A DNA stretch of 64,000 bases from Dioszegia crocea. Its lineage: Eukaryota; Basidiomycota; Tremellomycetes; Tremellales; Bulleribasidiaceae. This document shows positions 35,184 to 46,321 of the stretch, one piece after another; within the stretch, counting starts at the first letter, position 1; every line of letters begins with the position of its first letter. Where the stretch lies: positions 633,392 to 697,391 of the forward strand of contig BCKK01000010.1 of NCBI GenBank assembly GCA_001600615.1. The letters are read 5' to 3'. The notes beneath the pieces were generated by a model. The model saw only the letters and a list, made by a program, of their open reading frames with translations. It searched no databases and was not told the DNA's origin. A program made the translations under genes and the position numbers.

Positions 35184-36102
35184 CCACTTGTCAGCTCGGC
35201 CCTTTGGGATGATTGCGGGTCCTTGTCTCACCCCAGCATCGAGACCCGATCATCTTGTAGTCTTGTATCCATGTCATGTATGTCTAGTCTCGGTGCGCCG
35301 CTACTCGTCAGAACCCAGCACCTTGTCCCGTCGCAAGCACTCGTCTTGCTTCCTCCTCTGCCGCCACCAATGTACTCATCATGCGCGGATTACGGAATCA
35401 CCCGAAACCGATGAAACAACCTGAAACGGCCCGATGCCGAGAGATCGGGATGGCGCAGGATCTCTTGCGGCAAGTGCCCGATCGATGTCTCCACCGCGGG
35501 AGTGGGACGTGGGAGCGGCACAAGGCAGCATGCATTACCGGTCGTGGGACTTAATGGGACTGACGCGTGTGAGTCACTATAGCTCGGAAGTCCCAGTAGC
35601 TTCCCGATTCAAAGAGCTGGAAATTACCAGATTCGGCCAATTTTCACCAGTCCCGCTGCCGTAAAACCTTCCCGGCCATGTCTCGGATCGCGATCGGCAT
35701 TCTCAAAAGGATATTGCATGGCTCTATAATCATGCATCCCTTACCAGTTGCCTAGGCAGCAGCGGGAAGACCCTAGTCATGAATGGTCTCGGTACTCGGC
35801 CAAGCGCTCAATCTATCGCAGGACGGGAGATATCTCAGCCCCGAATTCAGGTTATATGAAAACTCTCAGTCGACGAAGTCACCACTCCCGGAAGTCTTTG
35901 GCGTTTTCGCGAGACAATTGTGGGTACCAAAGACCCACCTCGATGACCTACAGGATGCGAAGTCGATCAAGGTGTATATAACTTGACAGTTGGCCATCCT
36001 CGTTCCCACCATCCATACCTGAAACTTCTTTAATCCTCCTCACCTCAGCTCTTCTCACCTCCTCCCTCAGCCCTATCCTTCCAATCGTCGCTCTCAGTAA
36101 CT
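35184..36102. other. Intergenic, no gene seen
   Basis: The 919 bp contain the sirtuin 3' UTR and the promoter of the secreted protein at 36103, including a TATA box listed separately. Short open frames on both strands lack splice or family support. Confidence 0.45.
35975..35981 (+). promoter_or_regulatory. TATA box of the START-like secreted protein gene
   Basis: TATATAA begins 128 bp before the ATG at 36103 and is followed by a CT-rich leader with no upstream ATG. Its position is almost the same as that of the TATA box before the other secreted-protein gene at 9123. Confidence 0.55.
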
Positions 36103-36847
36103 ATGCTTGCCCTCACCCCCGTCATTCTCGCCCTCCTACCGGTCGTTCTCTCTGTACCACATCAGCGAGCGCGTGGACCCACCATCACCTCCTTCGCCGG
36201 CAGATTTAATTGCCCCGCCGGTCTCGAGCCATTCCACGCGTCCACCTCCATCACACTCCCGGACGTGTCTGCCCAGCAGGTGTGGGAGGAACTAGGCGAT
36301 TTCTGCGATGTGGATTGGCAGGGTTTTGAGATACTTGTAAGTCTACTCTTTTCGAGTCTTGATACCTAGCTGACATGCCCAGTCTACGAAAGGCTCATGT
36401 AACTCTCAACGGTCTCTACGGACATATCGTGCCGCCGACCTCGAGCTCACTGAGCGTCTTGATCTTGTCTCCCTCCCTTCCGCATCATCCTCATCTCGCC
36501 TCTCATCCTACTTCTCACGCTCATCCCGCTCCTCATCACCAGTCTACGCACACGGCTACACCATGCTCAATCGCCCCAACATCGCCGGCGCCGACGTAAT
36601 AAGGATGAAGACCCTTCTCAAGGTTGCCGATGGTCGCGAGGGTGCCGTTGTCTCATGGGATGCTGTTGGGTGTAGCGACTACCCCGAACATCTTGCGGAT
36701 AAGCTGGAGGAGGTGCACGAGGGGGCTTTGTTGGCTATTGCGGCGTGGAACTGGGTGCAGCAGGGAGGCGAGGCCGGCCCCGCATCATCACGGCACAACG
36801 ACATGATCATGATGGAGCAGGTTATGGATGCGGTTATGCTGGCATAG
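36103..36847 (+). CDS. Secreted protein with a START/SRPBCC-like domain
   Basis: Predicted 232-aa secreted protein, exons 36103-36336 and 36383-36847. A strong signal peptide opens it (MLALTPVILALLPVVLS). The mature part resembles polyketide-cyclase/Bet v1-like (SRPBCC) proteins: SITLPDVSAQQVWEELGDFC corresponds to the 'A..VW..LGDF' first helix, and RTYRAADLELTERLDLV to the 'R.......L.ERL' strand pair. The family binds small hydrophobic ligands in a deep pocket. The match is by pattern only. Possible roles are lipid or aromatic ligand binding outside the cell. It has a TATA promoter. Confidence 0.6.
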
Positions 36848-37325
36848 GCTGCGGGTTAGGAGGAGTCCAGGGACATAGAGAAGATTAGACATCATATAAC
36901 ATAGCATGTATCAACAGCCTTAGAGGGCCCTTCCAGTAAGACTAAGTCTAGCAGATCTCATCATTGCGTCTTCTTCCGCTTTGCTTGGTGATAGGAAAGT
37001 GTCTTCATCTCATCGAGAGGAAGTCGCGCGTACAAGCTACTACATAGGACCAGCGTACAAAGTAACGCGCCTTCGCGCTTCGTGTTGGGCATCCCTTCTG
37101 AAGCTATGGTGCCACATTCACTCCGCACAAACCTTGAGGCGCATGGATGTAGGGTCCCTACTAGCAGAGTCTACCGTATGGCATATGCCTCCTAGCCGTC
37201 GCAGTACCGCAGTACCTCCACTCGCTGCCACTCGGTATGTAGAGAGTCTCGGAACCGAGGCCGGACCCCCGGGGGCCGACTCATGCTGCCGACGTCGACG
37301 GTCGTGTCGACAAATCGCGCTCGCG

Positions 37326-37353
37326 CTGTCTCGCATAGCCTGTCTCGCATAGC
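37326..37353. repeat. Perfect tandem duplication of 14 bp
   Basis: CTGTCTCGCATAGC occurs twice without a gap, followed by a partial third copy (TGTCTCG). It lies in the gene-poor region. Small slippage-type repeat, no function inferred. Confidence 0.7.
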
Positions 37354-38190
37354 GGTGTCTCGTACCTGTAGCGACCTGAGTCAGTCAGGTACCGGCAGCT
37401 CCAGTGAACCATGGCAGGTGCAGACTTGGCTAGCCAAATCTAGTCAATTACGTGTCCTGTTGTAATCCAAGACTGCGCTTGACATGAGTAATATGCTTGA
37501 GTCCTTCGCCAACTGCGCTTGGACATTGGAGCCTCGGGTTTTGAAAACTCTAGTGAGACTGCAGTGTATCAACGTCGGCCGCATGCCTAACAGCTTGTCT
37601 CACTTCTCGGACTATGTCTTGATGGAGCACGCACTACCGCCTAGCGCGATCTTAAGCTTGCATCCGGTCTCACCTGATTTTCATCCGCGGAATTCTAATT
37701 TAGCGTTACGGAACAGGCAGGAACGAGCAAGTGTGACAGATAACGTCACCCTCCACCGGACCGGACCCGGAGCGGAGCTTGGCTCACTGCCGCGCCCAAA
37801 GTCCGCTCCTTTCGCTGACTGACGGAGTTGTTGACAGCTGACACTCAGTTTTGATTGAACCTAATCGATATCTCTCGATGTGAGACAGTATGAGACGTGT
37901 CAGCAAACGGCACTCGATGTATCAGCCTGAAACTCTTCTCCCAAACCACCCAGCGCCTCCATCGAGATATTCGAGGCGTCAAGCCAGGTTCGTGGGCCCT
38001 TTCACCATGTCTGATAAGATCTGGCAGATCTTTAAATAGCTTATAGGCCTTGAGGCTTGAGCCTTTCGCGCATTCTGCGAGTGCATGCATCGATCGTACA
38101 AGACTGTAGTTACAAGAGCGTTGTCAGCTACGTATGAACAGCGAGCTGGCCGATGTGGAGACCCCACGGGGGTGCCTGCCGGTTGAACTG

Positions 38191-38214
38191 CTGAACTCTA
38201 AACACAGAGTTCAG
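38191..38214. repeat. Inverted repeat, 9-bp stem and 6-nt loop
   Basis: CTGAACTCT at 38191-38199 is exactly complementary to AGAGTTCAG at 38206-38214. Isolated in the gene-poor region; could be a protein-binding palindrome or a chance hairpin. Confidence 0.6.
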
Positions 38215-39239
38215 GATAACGGCATGGGCCACGGGCATGGCAGGCCGCAATCAGGCCGCTGTCGATCTGCCGAGATGGCGGCTAAATCTGAAACAGTGGC
38301 GTCAGGGAATCAGGGTGGCGTACGGATGCAAACTTTAAATCCCATTCTCGCTTGATGGTAATTAATCAATCAAAGCATTCAGAATTACTTCTTGATAAGG
38401 CGCGATAAGGATGGCCGAGGTGGGCAAGTTCTGGACCGGTCACGCGTCACGCGAGAAGTGGTACGATGCATTTGCAGGTCACAGTCGCGAATGTGCTACA
38501 CACACAGCTTCGGATCGAGGCCATCCCAAACTTGGATGCATACACTTCTGCATCAGCTCAATGGCCAACAATGGCATGCGCGATGAGAGCTTCCCGTGGC
38601 TGTAACGGCTACTGCGGCTAAGAGCTGCTAAGAGCAGCAAGACAGAGACCACCCTGCAGGGTCTTGCGGAGCTGTTGCACATTCCTCCCTATGCCGGCAC
38701 AAGGCGTTTCTTGTCACGGGCGTGACTGCGTGTGACTAGATAGCGTGTGACAGGTCTGGTCCAGGAAACGATCGCCGAACCAGTTTAGTCTTTAGGTTTT
38801 AATATAATTCTCCGTCTGACGGCAGCCTACTCGGCAGATCGACAGCAGTTGAGGATTGCTGAGATAGGCACCTTGCCGTCGAGATAGCCCAAATGACAGC
38901 ATGCGCCAAGGCACGTGAAGACGTGGAGCCGAGCAAGGTCCGATTGCAGCTGTGGTCTCGATTCGAGCTTAAGCTTAACCCTCAGGCTGTTGCGGCAACT
39001 GGGTCGACGCCGCTCAGCGTTTTAAACTTTTAGGCATGCCTCAATGCGAAGCGAGAAGCTAAATTGGCATACTTCAGACTGAATGGATGGTGGACATCAA
39101 CAACTCTGTCTGTTGACACTTCCAGTTTCGGTCGTGCTGTGAGACAGATGAAGAACCTGCCTCCTCATCGCGACGTAGTTGCTGTGGCTAGAGGATCGAT
39201 CACTGCGAGTGAGTCGTATCGTCGAGCGAGGTCGGCGGG

Positions 39240-39868
39240 TATATAGATGGGGCGTCCTGATCCGAGACAGTGCCCGCCTTCATTCGTCTTGTCATCTGAT
39301 TCCATCACCCGTACCACCACTCCTCAGTCTCACCTTGGCCGGTCCATTGGGTCCATAAGACATTTGTTCACTCCCCCATCAGTCCCGCCTCACAAGTCAG
39401 CGGTTCACTTCAACCTCCCCTCCCTCCTCGATCAGATCCATCCGGTTGGATCGGACCTGTCTTACTTCGACGCAGATCCCCCATCCAGTACACCACTACT
39501 ACATCCGGTTCCAGATTTAGATCAGCTGCCTATCTCTCGTCACAAACACAGTAAGTTTTACGGCTCATCATCTGGTTGTAATCAGTTTCATTACGCCCTC
39601 CTCGCTTCTTTTCTGCGCCTTGGCCAGACGTTCAGGGCCTTTGTGCCGTCCAGCTCCCCCCCGCTCCTTCTCGGCATCGGCATAGTTCCGGCAGGCACGC
39701 CTTAGTCGTCCGCGGCGGCGGAACACTATCGGAGCTCAACGTATATCAGCACAGGCACGCTCAATGCTGACTTTTCTTCAGACATCTTCCCCCCTTGCCA
39801 GCCATCAGTCTCGCGCCTAAGCCCAACTCGCCACCCTTTCAGCCTTTCATCTCGCTCCACTCCTCACA
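39240..39868 (+). promoter_or_regulatory. Core promoter and long ATG-free leader with an intron
   Basis: A TATA-like TATATAG at about 39239-39246 lies ~625 bp before the ATG at 39869. The expected transcript leader, from roughly 39270, has no ATG outside a probable intron at 39551-39781 (GTAAGT donor, CTGAC branch, TTCAG acceptor). The leader exons are CT-rich. An open frame starting at 39247 would begin upstream of the likely transcription start and splices out of frame, so I do not call it. Confidence 0.5.
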
Positions 39869-41689
39869 ATGAACCGTGTACACCGCCCACCACCCATGAC
39901 CTTCGCCCCAGCGCTTGATGTGCCCGAGCGAGGATACGAGTCATCGGGATCGAACATGCACCTCCTCACACCACGGAGCAACCCCGACACGGGCACACTT
40001 TCCGCCACTCCTTCTCCCTTGTCATCGCCCACAGACCCTTACGACGCGTACCCTCCATCCTCCACACTGCCATCAGTCTACGAGAGCCAGCGGTATCATC
40101 TTCAAACCCAATACGGGTGAGTACATTGTCTTTATCAGCAGTGTATCAGCATCTGATGTCTCATAGGCACCCCCATTCTACCTTCACCTCGTCAGGTCCA
40201 AAGGCCAACTTCCATCGACGCGCATCCATCGCTGTTGAGCCATCCTACCAATACACCTTCCCTGGCCCCAACCCCATCGTCAGCCCCACCACCCCTTCCC
40301 CACCTCTCACCACCGCCGAGCAAGAGTCTCTCCCATCATGGCGACGCGACTTCGACAAGCTCTCCGACCCAGCAGTCAAGGCACGCTGGTCTCAGGATCT
40401 GTACAGGGACTTCCACGCCGGACTCATCCCCATGACTGGCCGGACTGCCCAAGACATCATCGACTGGGAGACCTGTGTCGCCAAGGTGAATGGTGAGAAG
40501 GACGCGCATGCTACCGCCAAGATGCTCGTCGCGGCGCAGGAGCGGAAGGCAGAGTTGCAGACTAGCGCGTCGAGGTTGAGGATCAGTGTTGGGGACAAGG
40601 AGCCACCCAGGCGTCAGAACAGTAAGTCTTCAGTACCACGCGTCGACTCTAGCTGATCATTAGAATTCATCTGCTACCGATCTCTACGGTCATCACAACT
40701 CGCCTCTCACTTCACCAACTTCAAGCAGAGCCAGTTTTCAGCCATCACCTCGTTGGAGTGGAAGGAGATTGATGTAAGTCTCTCGCGAGGTGAAGTGAGC
40801 ATGAGCTGACATACAGACCGACTGGTGGGGAGAAGTAGCAGACTTTGTCGAGGAGGTCCGACGCGCCAAGTACTTTGGTCAGCTCGACAGCAAGGGCAAC
40901 CCCCTCCGTCGCGGATCGGTCGACAGTCAACTCAGCGACCCCTCCACCCCTGCCAAACAATCTCGGAAGGTGTCCAAGTCGGCGAAACAAGCACCGCGTC
41001 GTAACTCCGTCAGCACCCGGTATGACCCTTACTCCACCACCACCCCTATGCGTCCCACTGCATCGCGCATCGTCTCCCTCTCTGGCTCACCGCCCTCCCA
41101 CCTCGCTCCCCCAGCGGCACTAGCCCACCGTCACTCCATCGACATGGGCGCCATGCCCGGGATGGTTGCCAACCACCTTTACGCGGCCAGCGACTCGGGT
41201 CTGGGGCTGTACAATCACGATGGTGAAGGCCTGTCAGCAGCATCATCTTTCCCAACCTTGACCACCATCCCTCACTCCCCCATCAACATCACCCACGGTG
41301 TATCCACCTACACTCCCGCCCCCGTTGACGTCGACCGCTCATACTTCTCCAACCCCTTTGCCGGTTCATACCACTCCCCAGCACCGGGACACTCGGTCCA
41401 CCCCGGCCTCCAAACTCCCTTCGAGCCTGCTCGAGGCTACCACGAGGCCTCCTACTTCTCTTCCCCTCCATACCCCACCTCACAATCTGCCACTCCTCAC
41501 CAGTCCCACCCCCAGGTCTACGTCTCTCAACCCTGGACACCTCACGGTCGAGGGGTGACGAGCGAGCTCATGGAGATGTACACCGTGGCGCAGGATTACG
41601 TCCCTGGTGATAGGCACGCGCCGGCTCAGGGACAGTGCTGGAGTCAAGGCGAGTGGACGAGTCAGCATCCAGGAATGGCGACGCGATAG
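39869..41689 (+). CDS. Hypothetical Ser/Pro-rich protein with a conserved-looking core
   Basis: Model of 561 aa, exons 39869-40116, 40167-40621, 40664-40773 and 40817-41689. Residues 1-140 and 290-561 are Ser/Pro/His/Tyr-rich and probably disordered. The middle (~145-290) is globular, with helix-rich charged sequence such as WRRDFDKLSDPAVKARWSQD, HFTNFKQSQFSAITSLEWKE and DWWGEVADFVEEVRRAKYFG. Only one choice of reading frame in exon 3 joins both neighbours, and it gives this core, which supports the model. I know no family. The long spliced leader and large upstream region suggest a regulated, perhaps regulatory, gene. Confidence 0.65.
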
Positions 41690-42741
41690 ACGAGTTGAGG
41701 TTGTGAGGCGCGGCGGTTGTAGAGCTTTAGTCAGGACAGTTTCTCTTTTTCTCTTTCCTCTGGGTAGTTGTAGTCATAGACAAGGTAGAGTCGATAGTCC
41801 GCTGGCGGCTAGGTGGCTAGAGGTTTCGGGCTGTAAATTAGTGACTTGCGAATCAAAAGATATACGTCAAATGTATGAATCAGTTGTGCGAATAACAAAG
41901 GGGAGCCGTCGACGTGAAGCACAGCATCGGAGACCCGAATAGCCTACTAGCGTATAAACCTCAGTGAAAAAATGGCTTTTCTTACCCGTTCTCAACCCCG
42001 ACTCCCCGACCTTACCCTTCCCAAGGGCGCCGGGGTTGAGATCTGTTATGAACGATCGAGCGAAATTACGCAAAACACCCGACGCCAGCCAACCCGTATT
42101 ACTGGTACAGGCCAGTATGGGCCAGACCCGGCCGTAAAAGTCCCGTCAAAGAGATCTTGGATGCTGTAAAGTGTAATTGTTCTTTTCAGCTAAGATGACC
42201 TTCGGTGAGTTTTTCCTCGGACTTTAGGGTCGAGCCGAGCCGTAGCGAGCCGTTCTGTCATCTTCTTCGCGTACAGCCTCGTACCGCCTCTGGTAGTGTC
42301 TATTTACGGCTCGCCTACTAGAATAGACTCATTGCTGTTACAAAATGTGTATGGATGAGACTCACAAGCTTTGGGTCTGAGCACAATACATATATGCTGA
42401 GTGCGGAGTGACGGCAATAAAAGCTCGGCTTGATCTCCAGCTGTACGCATTTGGTAGCGCCTTCGGATCTGGCTGATGCATGCATACGTCTTGACCAGGC
42501 TGGACATGCTCAATCTCTCAATCTCTCCCAGCCAGATGCATAGAGTCGGTCAAGCAAGATCTACTGCCGACAAACTGCCGATCTGTGGTGTAAGCACGCC
42601 ACCGCCACTAACATCATCTACCCCGCAAATTACCCCACACTCGGTCTTCTCCGATGGACGCGAGGGTGCATACGGCCGGATTGACCTGAGGGCAGCAGCC
42701 AGCCCATTCATCCATCATTCCTCTGACCCATTGATAGCAAT
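41690..42741. other. Intergenic, no gene seen
   Basis: The 1052 bp between two plus-strand genes. Short frames only. No TATA box close to the ATG at 42742. Nothing else recognised. Confidence 0.45.
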
Positions 42742-45700
42742 ATGGCTACTTACATGGAGAGGCCAGAGACTGGGCCTGACCCAGAGAAGGGACCCCTGCT
42801 CTCGGACGTCAGCGCAGGTTTCAAAGAAAATCATAAGCGCCGTGCCAGGCGTTATCGCACCACTCGCCAATCTCTCACCGAGATATCCACCCTCCTCCTC
42901 GGATGCCTAAGCCTGCTCATCCTCGCTCGCCAATTCGACTTCCCTTGGCCGGTACCTTCTCCTAATCACCCCGATTCTCCTACTCCAGCCTTCATCAAAG
43001 ATGGGATGAAGCAATGCGAGATCATCCAGCGGCCCCCTCCCCATCACAAGAATGTCGACCATCACCGCACGAAAAGCGATCGCTATGTGCAGGGAACCAA
43101 AGATACGTGGCTCCGGAACGCTACAGTCTGGACTGGGAATAAAGGCGGAGAGGAGATCATATACGGGGCGGATGTGTATCTCTCCGGAGGCGTCATCAAG
43201 TATATCGGTCATCCGAAGAATGAGACTATGGTGGGTTTTAAGAAGGATGCGGAGAAGGTGGATCTGAAGGGAGCATGGGTGACGCCCGGTATTGTGGATA
43301 TGCACTCGCATATGGGCGTGGATGCTTCCCCTGGCCTCCGAGGTATGTTTCCCTCAATTGGTGATCGGTTGTAATATCTAACGGTATAGGCGCAGATGAT
43401 ACGAACAGCCTGAAGGGTCCGACATTGCCATACTTGCGCTCTGTAGATGGCTTCAACACCCATGACCTCGCTTTCAACAATTCCATCTCGGGTGGTATCA
43501 CCACGATGATGGTTCTTCCCGGAAGTGCAGGCAACATTGGGGGTACTGCCTATACTGTATGTTTGTTCAGCTGGATGCATCTGGAGCTGACTCTTCCAGT
43601 TCAAACCTCGATGGACAGCCGAGAACACCCCACAGTCAATGCAAGTCGACCCTCCCTTCGTCATCCATAACCACACTTGGGAACGCACGCACGCTTGGCG
43701 ACACATTAAGCACGCGTGTGGCGAGAACCCAGCGCGAGTGTACGGTAACACTCGGATGGACTCGGCGTACGATTTCCGCCGAGCCTACACCGAGGGCAAG
43801 AAGTTGAAGGACGCGCAAGATCGGTGGTGTACTTCCCCCAAGACTCAGACAGAGCCCTTCCCCGAGTCGCTCGAATGGGAGGTATTGGCGGATGTACAGA
43901 GAGGGAACGTGAAAGTCAACATTCATTGCTACGAGACTGTCGATCTCAATACCCTTGTCCGGATTTCCAACGAATTCCAATTCCCAATCGCTGCCTTCCA
44001 CCACGCACACGAGACCTATCTCGTCCCCGATCTTCTCAAATCCGCTTGGGGCGAGACTCCCGCTGTAGCCCTCTTTGCTACCAATGCGAGGTATAAACGA
44101 GAGGCGTACAGGGGTACAGAATTCGCAGCCAAGATTCTGTCCGATGCTGGAATTCGAGTGTCACATAAGTCGGATCATCCCGTCCTTGATTCCCGTTATT
44201 TGGTATATGAAGCTCAGCAAGGTGAGTTGTCAGCTGTACTGAGCACGACAAATGCTAAATCTTGCAGCGCATCATTACGGCCTGAATGCTTCCCTGGCTC
44301 TTAGTAGCGTCACTACACACTCGGCCAAATCGCTCGCCCTCGACTACCGCCTCGGCTACGTCCGACCGGGATACGACGCGGATCTTGTCATCTGGGACAG
44401 CTTCCCCCTTACCCTTGGCGCTACACCCAAACAGGTGTATATTGACGGTATCTCCCAACTCATCAACCCGCACGTGGTCGATAAGCCCAAGCAGGCACAG
44501 GAGATCACACCGGAGGGTAAATGGGACAAGGAGATTGCGGAAGTATTGGCCAGTAGGGGAGATCCTGATTTGAGGGTAAAGGGAGGTAGCGCCAACATCG
44601 TCTTTACCAATGTTGCCGAAGTGTATCGGTCTGAGATGGCAGTTGAGAGCGTCGGGAAAGGAGTTGTCGTTGTGACTGACGGCGAGATCAGTTGCGTCGG
44701 GGAATGTCTAGTCGCTGAGAGCGGATATGAGATGGTCGATCTAAAAGGAGGAAGCATCACGCCTGGTTTGACTACTGTGGGATCTTACGTCGGTCTGATG
44801 GAGATTCGCCAGGAGAAATCTACGTGGGACGGGGTGAGTGTCTTAATATCCGAGCCGAGGAGGTCGAGCTGATGGTTTGCAGGTAGCCTACGATCCTACT
44901 GCGGTTGCCGCAGATATCGTGGATGGTATCTTGACGCATGGTGTAGACGGAGCTGTCTTCGGTGGGAAAGACGAGCTGTACGTTTCGTTTTTCCTGATAC
45001 TGCATGCCAAAGCTGACGTCCCAGTCTAGCGTATCGATCTGGCGTGACCAAAGCTGTCGCCTTCCCAATCTCCTCATCTCTCGTCTCGGGCCTCTCTTAC
45101 GCATTCTCCACCTCGGCCGAACATTCCCTCAGCCCAGGCGCAATTATCAACCCCGATGCCGCCCTTCACCTCTCCCTTGAGTCCGGGAAACTCAGCACAT
45201 CTACCTCTCTCGCCGTTCTCCGCCGACTGCTCACGACCGACAACAACAACAACACCGAGATCTGGAAAGTGCTCGATGAGGCGAAGCATGGGCAGAGGCG
45301 GGTGGTCGTCGAGGTGAATAGCGCGGATGCGATTGCAGGTTTGGTCAGGCTCAAGAGGGACTGGGCGCCGGGTATGAAGTTGACGATTCTTGGGGGACAG
45401 GAGTCTTGGATGGTGAGTCTGGTCTCGATGGTCAAGTCAGAACTGATAAGTACAGGTGGCGGAAGATTTGGCACGAGAGGATATCGGGGTGATCGCAAAC
45501 GCCCGAGCTTTCCCCGCGGACTGGAACAGTCGGCGTATCATGCCCGGTCCACCGCTCTCCCATCACACTCTCGCATCCTACCTTACAACACATGGAGTAG
45601 TGAGTATCTGCCCCTAAGCTTAGATTTGTGCTGACTCGCGCAGCTGGTCGGTCTTGGCGTTAAGGAAGAATGGGAGGCTCGGAACACCCGTAACGACGCC

Positions 45701-45931
45701 GCTTGGATCTACACCAACAACCCCGAAGTCTACTCCAAGTCTGACGCTCTTGCTTTGGTCAGCACCAACCTTGACATCCTTCTTGGCCTGAAGGATCGCG
45801 AGAATAAAGGTATTAGCGCGGAAAGTGGGGTCAGCAAAGCCTGGGTGGCTTGGGAGGGGGACTGGACTGGATTTGGGGGTAAGGTTCGGGCTGTGCGGGG
45901 TGAGGGTGCTGGAGTCGTGAACTTGCTCTAA
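42742..45931 (+). CDS. Membrane-anchored tandem amidohydrolase-like protein
   Basis: Predicted type II membrane protein of 956 aa in eight exons: 42742-43342, 43390-43556, 43600-44221, 44268-44833, 44883-44977, 45025-45412, 45456-45599, 45644-45931. A cytosolic basic N-terminus precedes one helix (ISTLLLGCLSLLILA). Module 1 has the amidohydrolase start (LRNATVWTG, VTPGIVDMHSHMG with the HxH metal site), further candidate ligands (NIHCYE, AFHHAHE, SHKSDHP) and the closing GYVRPGYDADLVIWD strand. Module 2 repeats the order (VFTNVAEV, SITPGLTTVGSYVG) but lacks HxH, so only module 1 should be catalytic. Fungal relatives are often labelled carbohydrate esterase family 9 or imidazolonepropionase-like; the substrate is unknown. 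Confidence 0.85.
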
Positions 45932-46321
45932 GTTCTGATCTTATGACGATGGCTCACACGTCTATACACACCAGAGATAGCGGGACATAGCTGTAGACGG
46001 CTGTCGACGTGGGGTGACATCATTTTGACTCCTGCAAACGTTACTGTCGCCTGTAAATTGCCCAGAGCGGCAAGTCTTTGAGGAATGCTGCAATTCAGGA
46101 CATGCGGAGACTTTTCAGCTCAGATCCCTTCGCGCCCAGTCCCCATCTATCCATCTTCACCTTGACTACAAAGGGGAAACAGTCCTCTTAGAGGCCTCAA
46201 AAGGTAGCCAGAGAGTACACGCCTGGTCCGTTCTCGATCCGCTTGTGCCAAACACGTTTCACTCGCCGAGAACCGATCAGTGAACCTTGCTCCCCCAACC
46301 CATTCCCCCCAAACCCCCAAC
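45932..46321. other. Intergenic between amidohydrolase and GH63 genes
   Basis: The 390 bp hold the 3' UTR of the upstream gene and a CT-rich promoter and leader for the GH63 gene. No other feature seen. Confidence 0.45.

Larger units (their letters stand above)
36848..39239. other. Gene-poor region of about 2.4 kb
   Basis: The longest stretch in the window with no supported exon. All open frames are short and lack splice signals in phase. It holds a tandem 14-bp duplication (37326-37353) and a 9-bp-stem inverted repeat (38191-38214). No transposase, LTR ends, tRNA or rRNA recognised. It could be a long promoter for the gene with the long leader downstream, a decayed mobile element, or a noncoding RNA locus. 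Confidence 0.5.

Noticed and set aside
36848..39239. Transposon or LTR element in the gene-poor stretch
   Set aside because: No terminal repeats, target-site duplications, transposase or reverse-transcriptase motifs were seen on either strand.
39247..39705. Plus-strand 152-codon frame before the gene at 39869
   Set aside because: Its ATG lies only a few bases after the TATA-like element, so it should be upstream of the transcript, and splicing at 39551/39781 leads out of frame to a stop.
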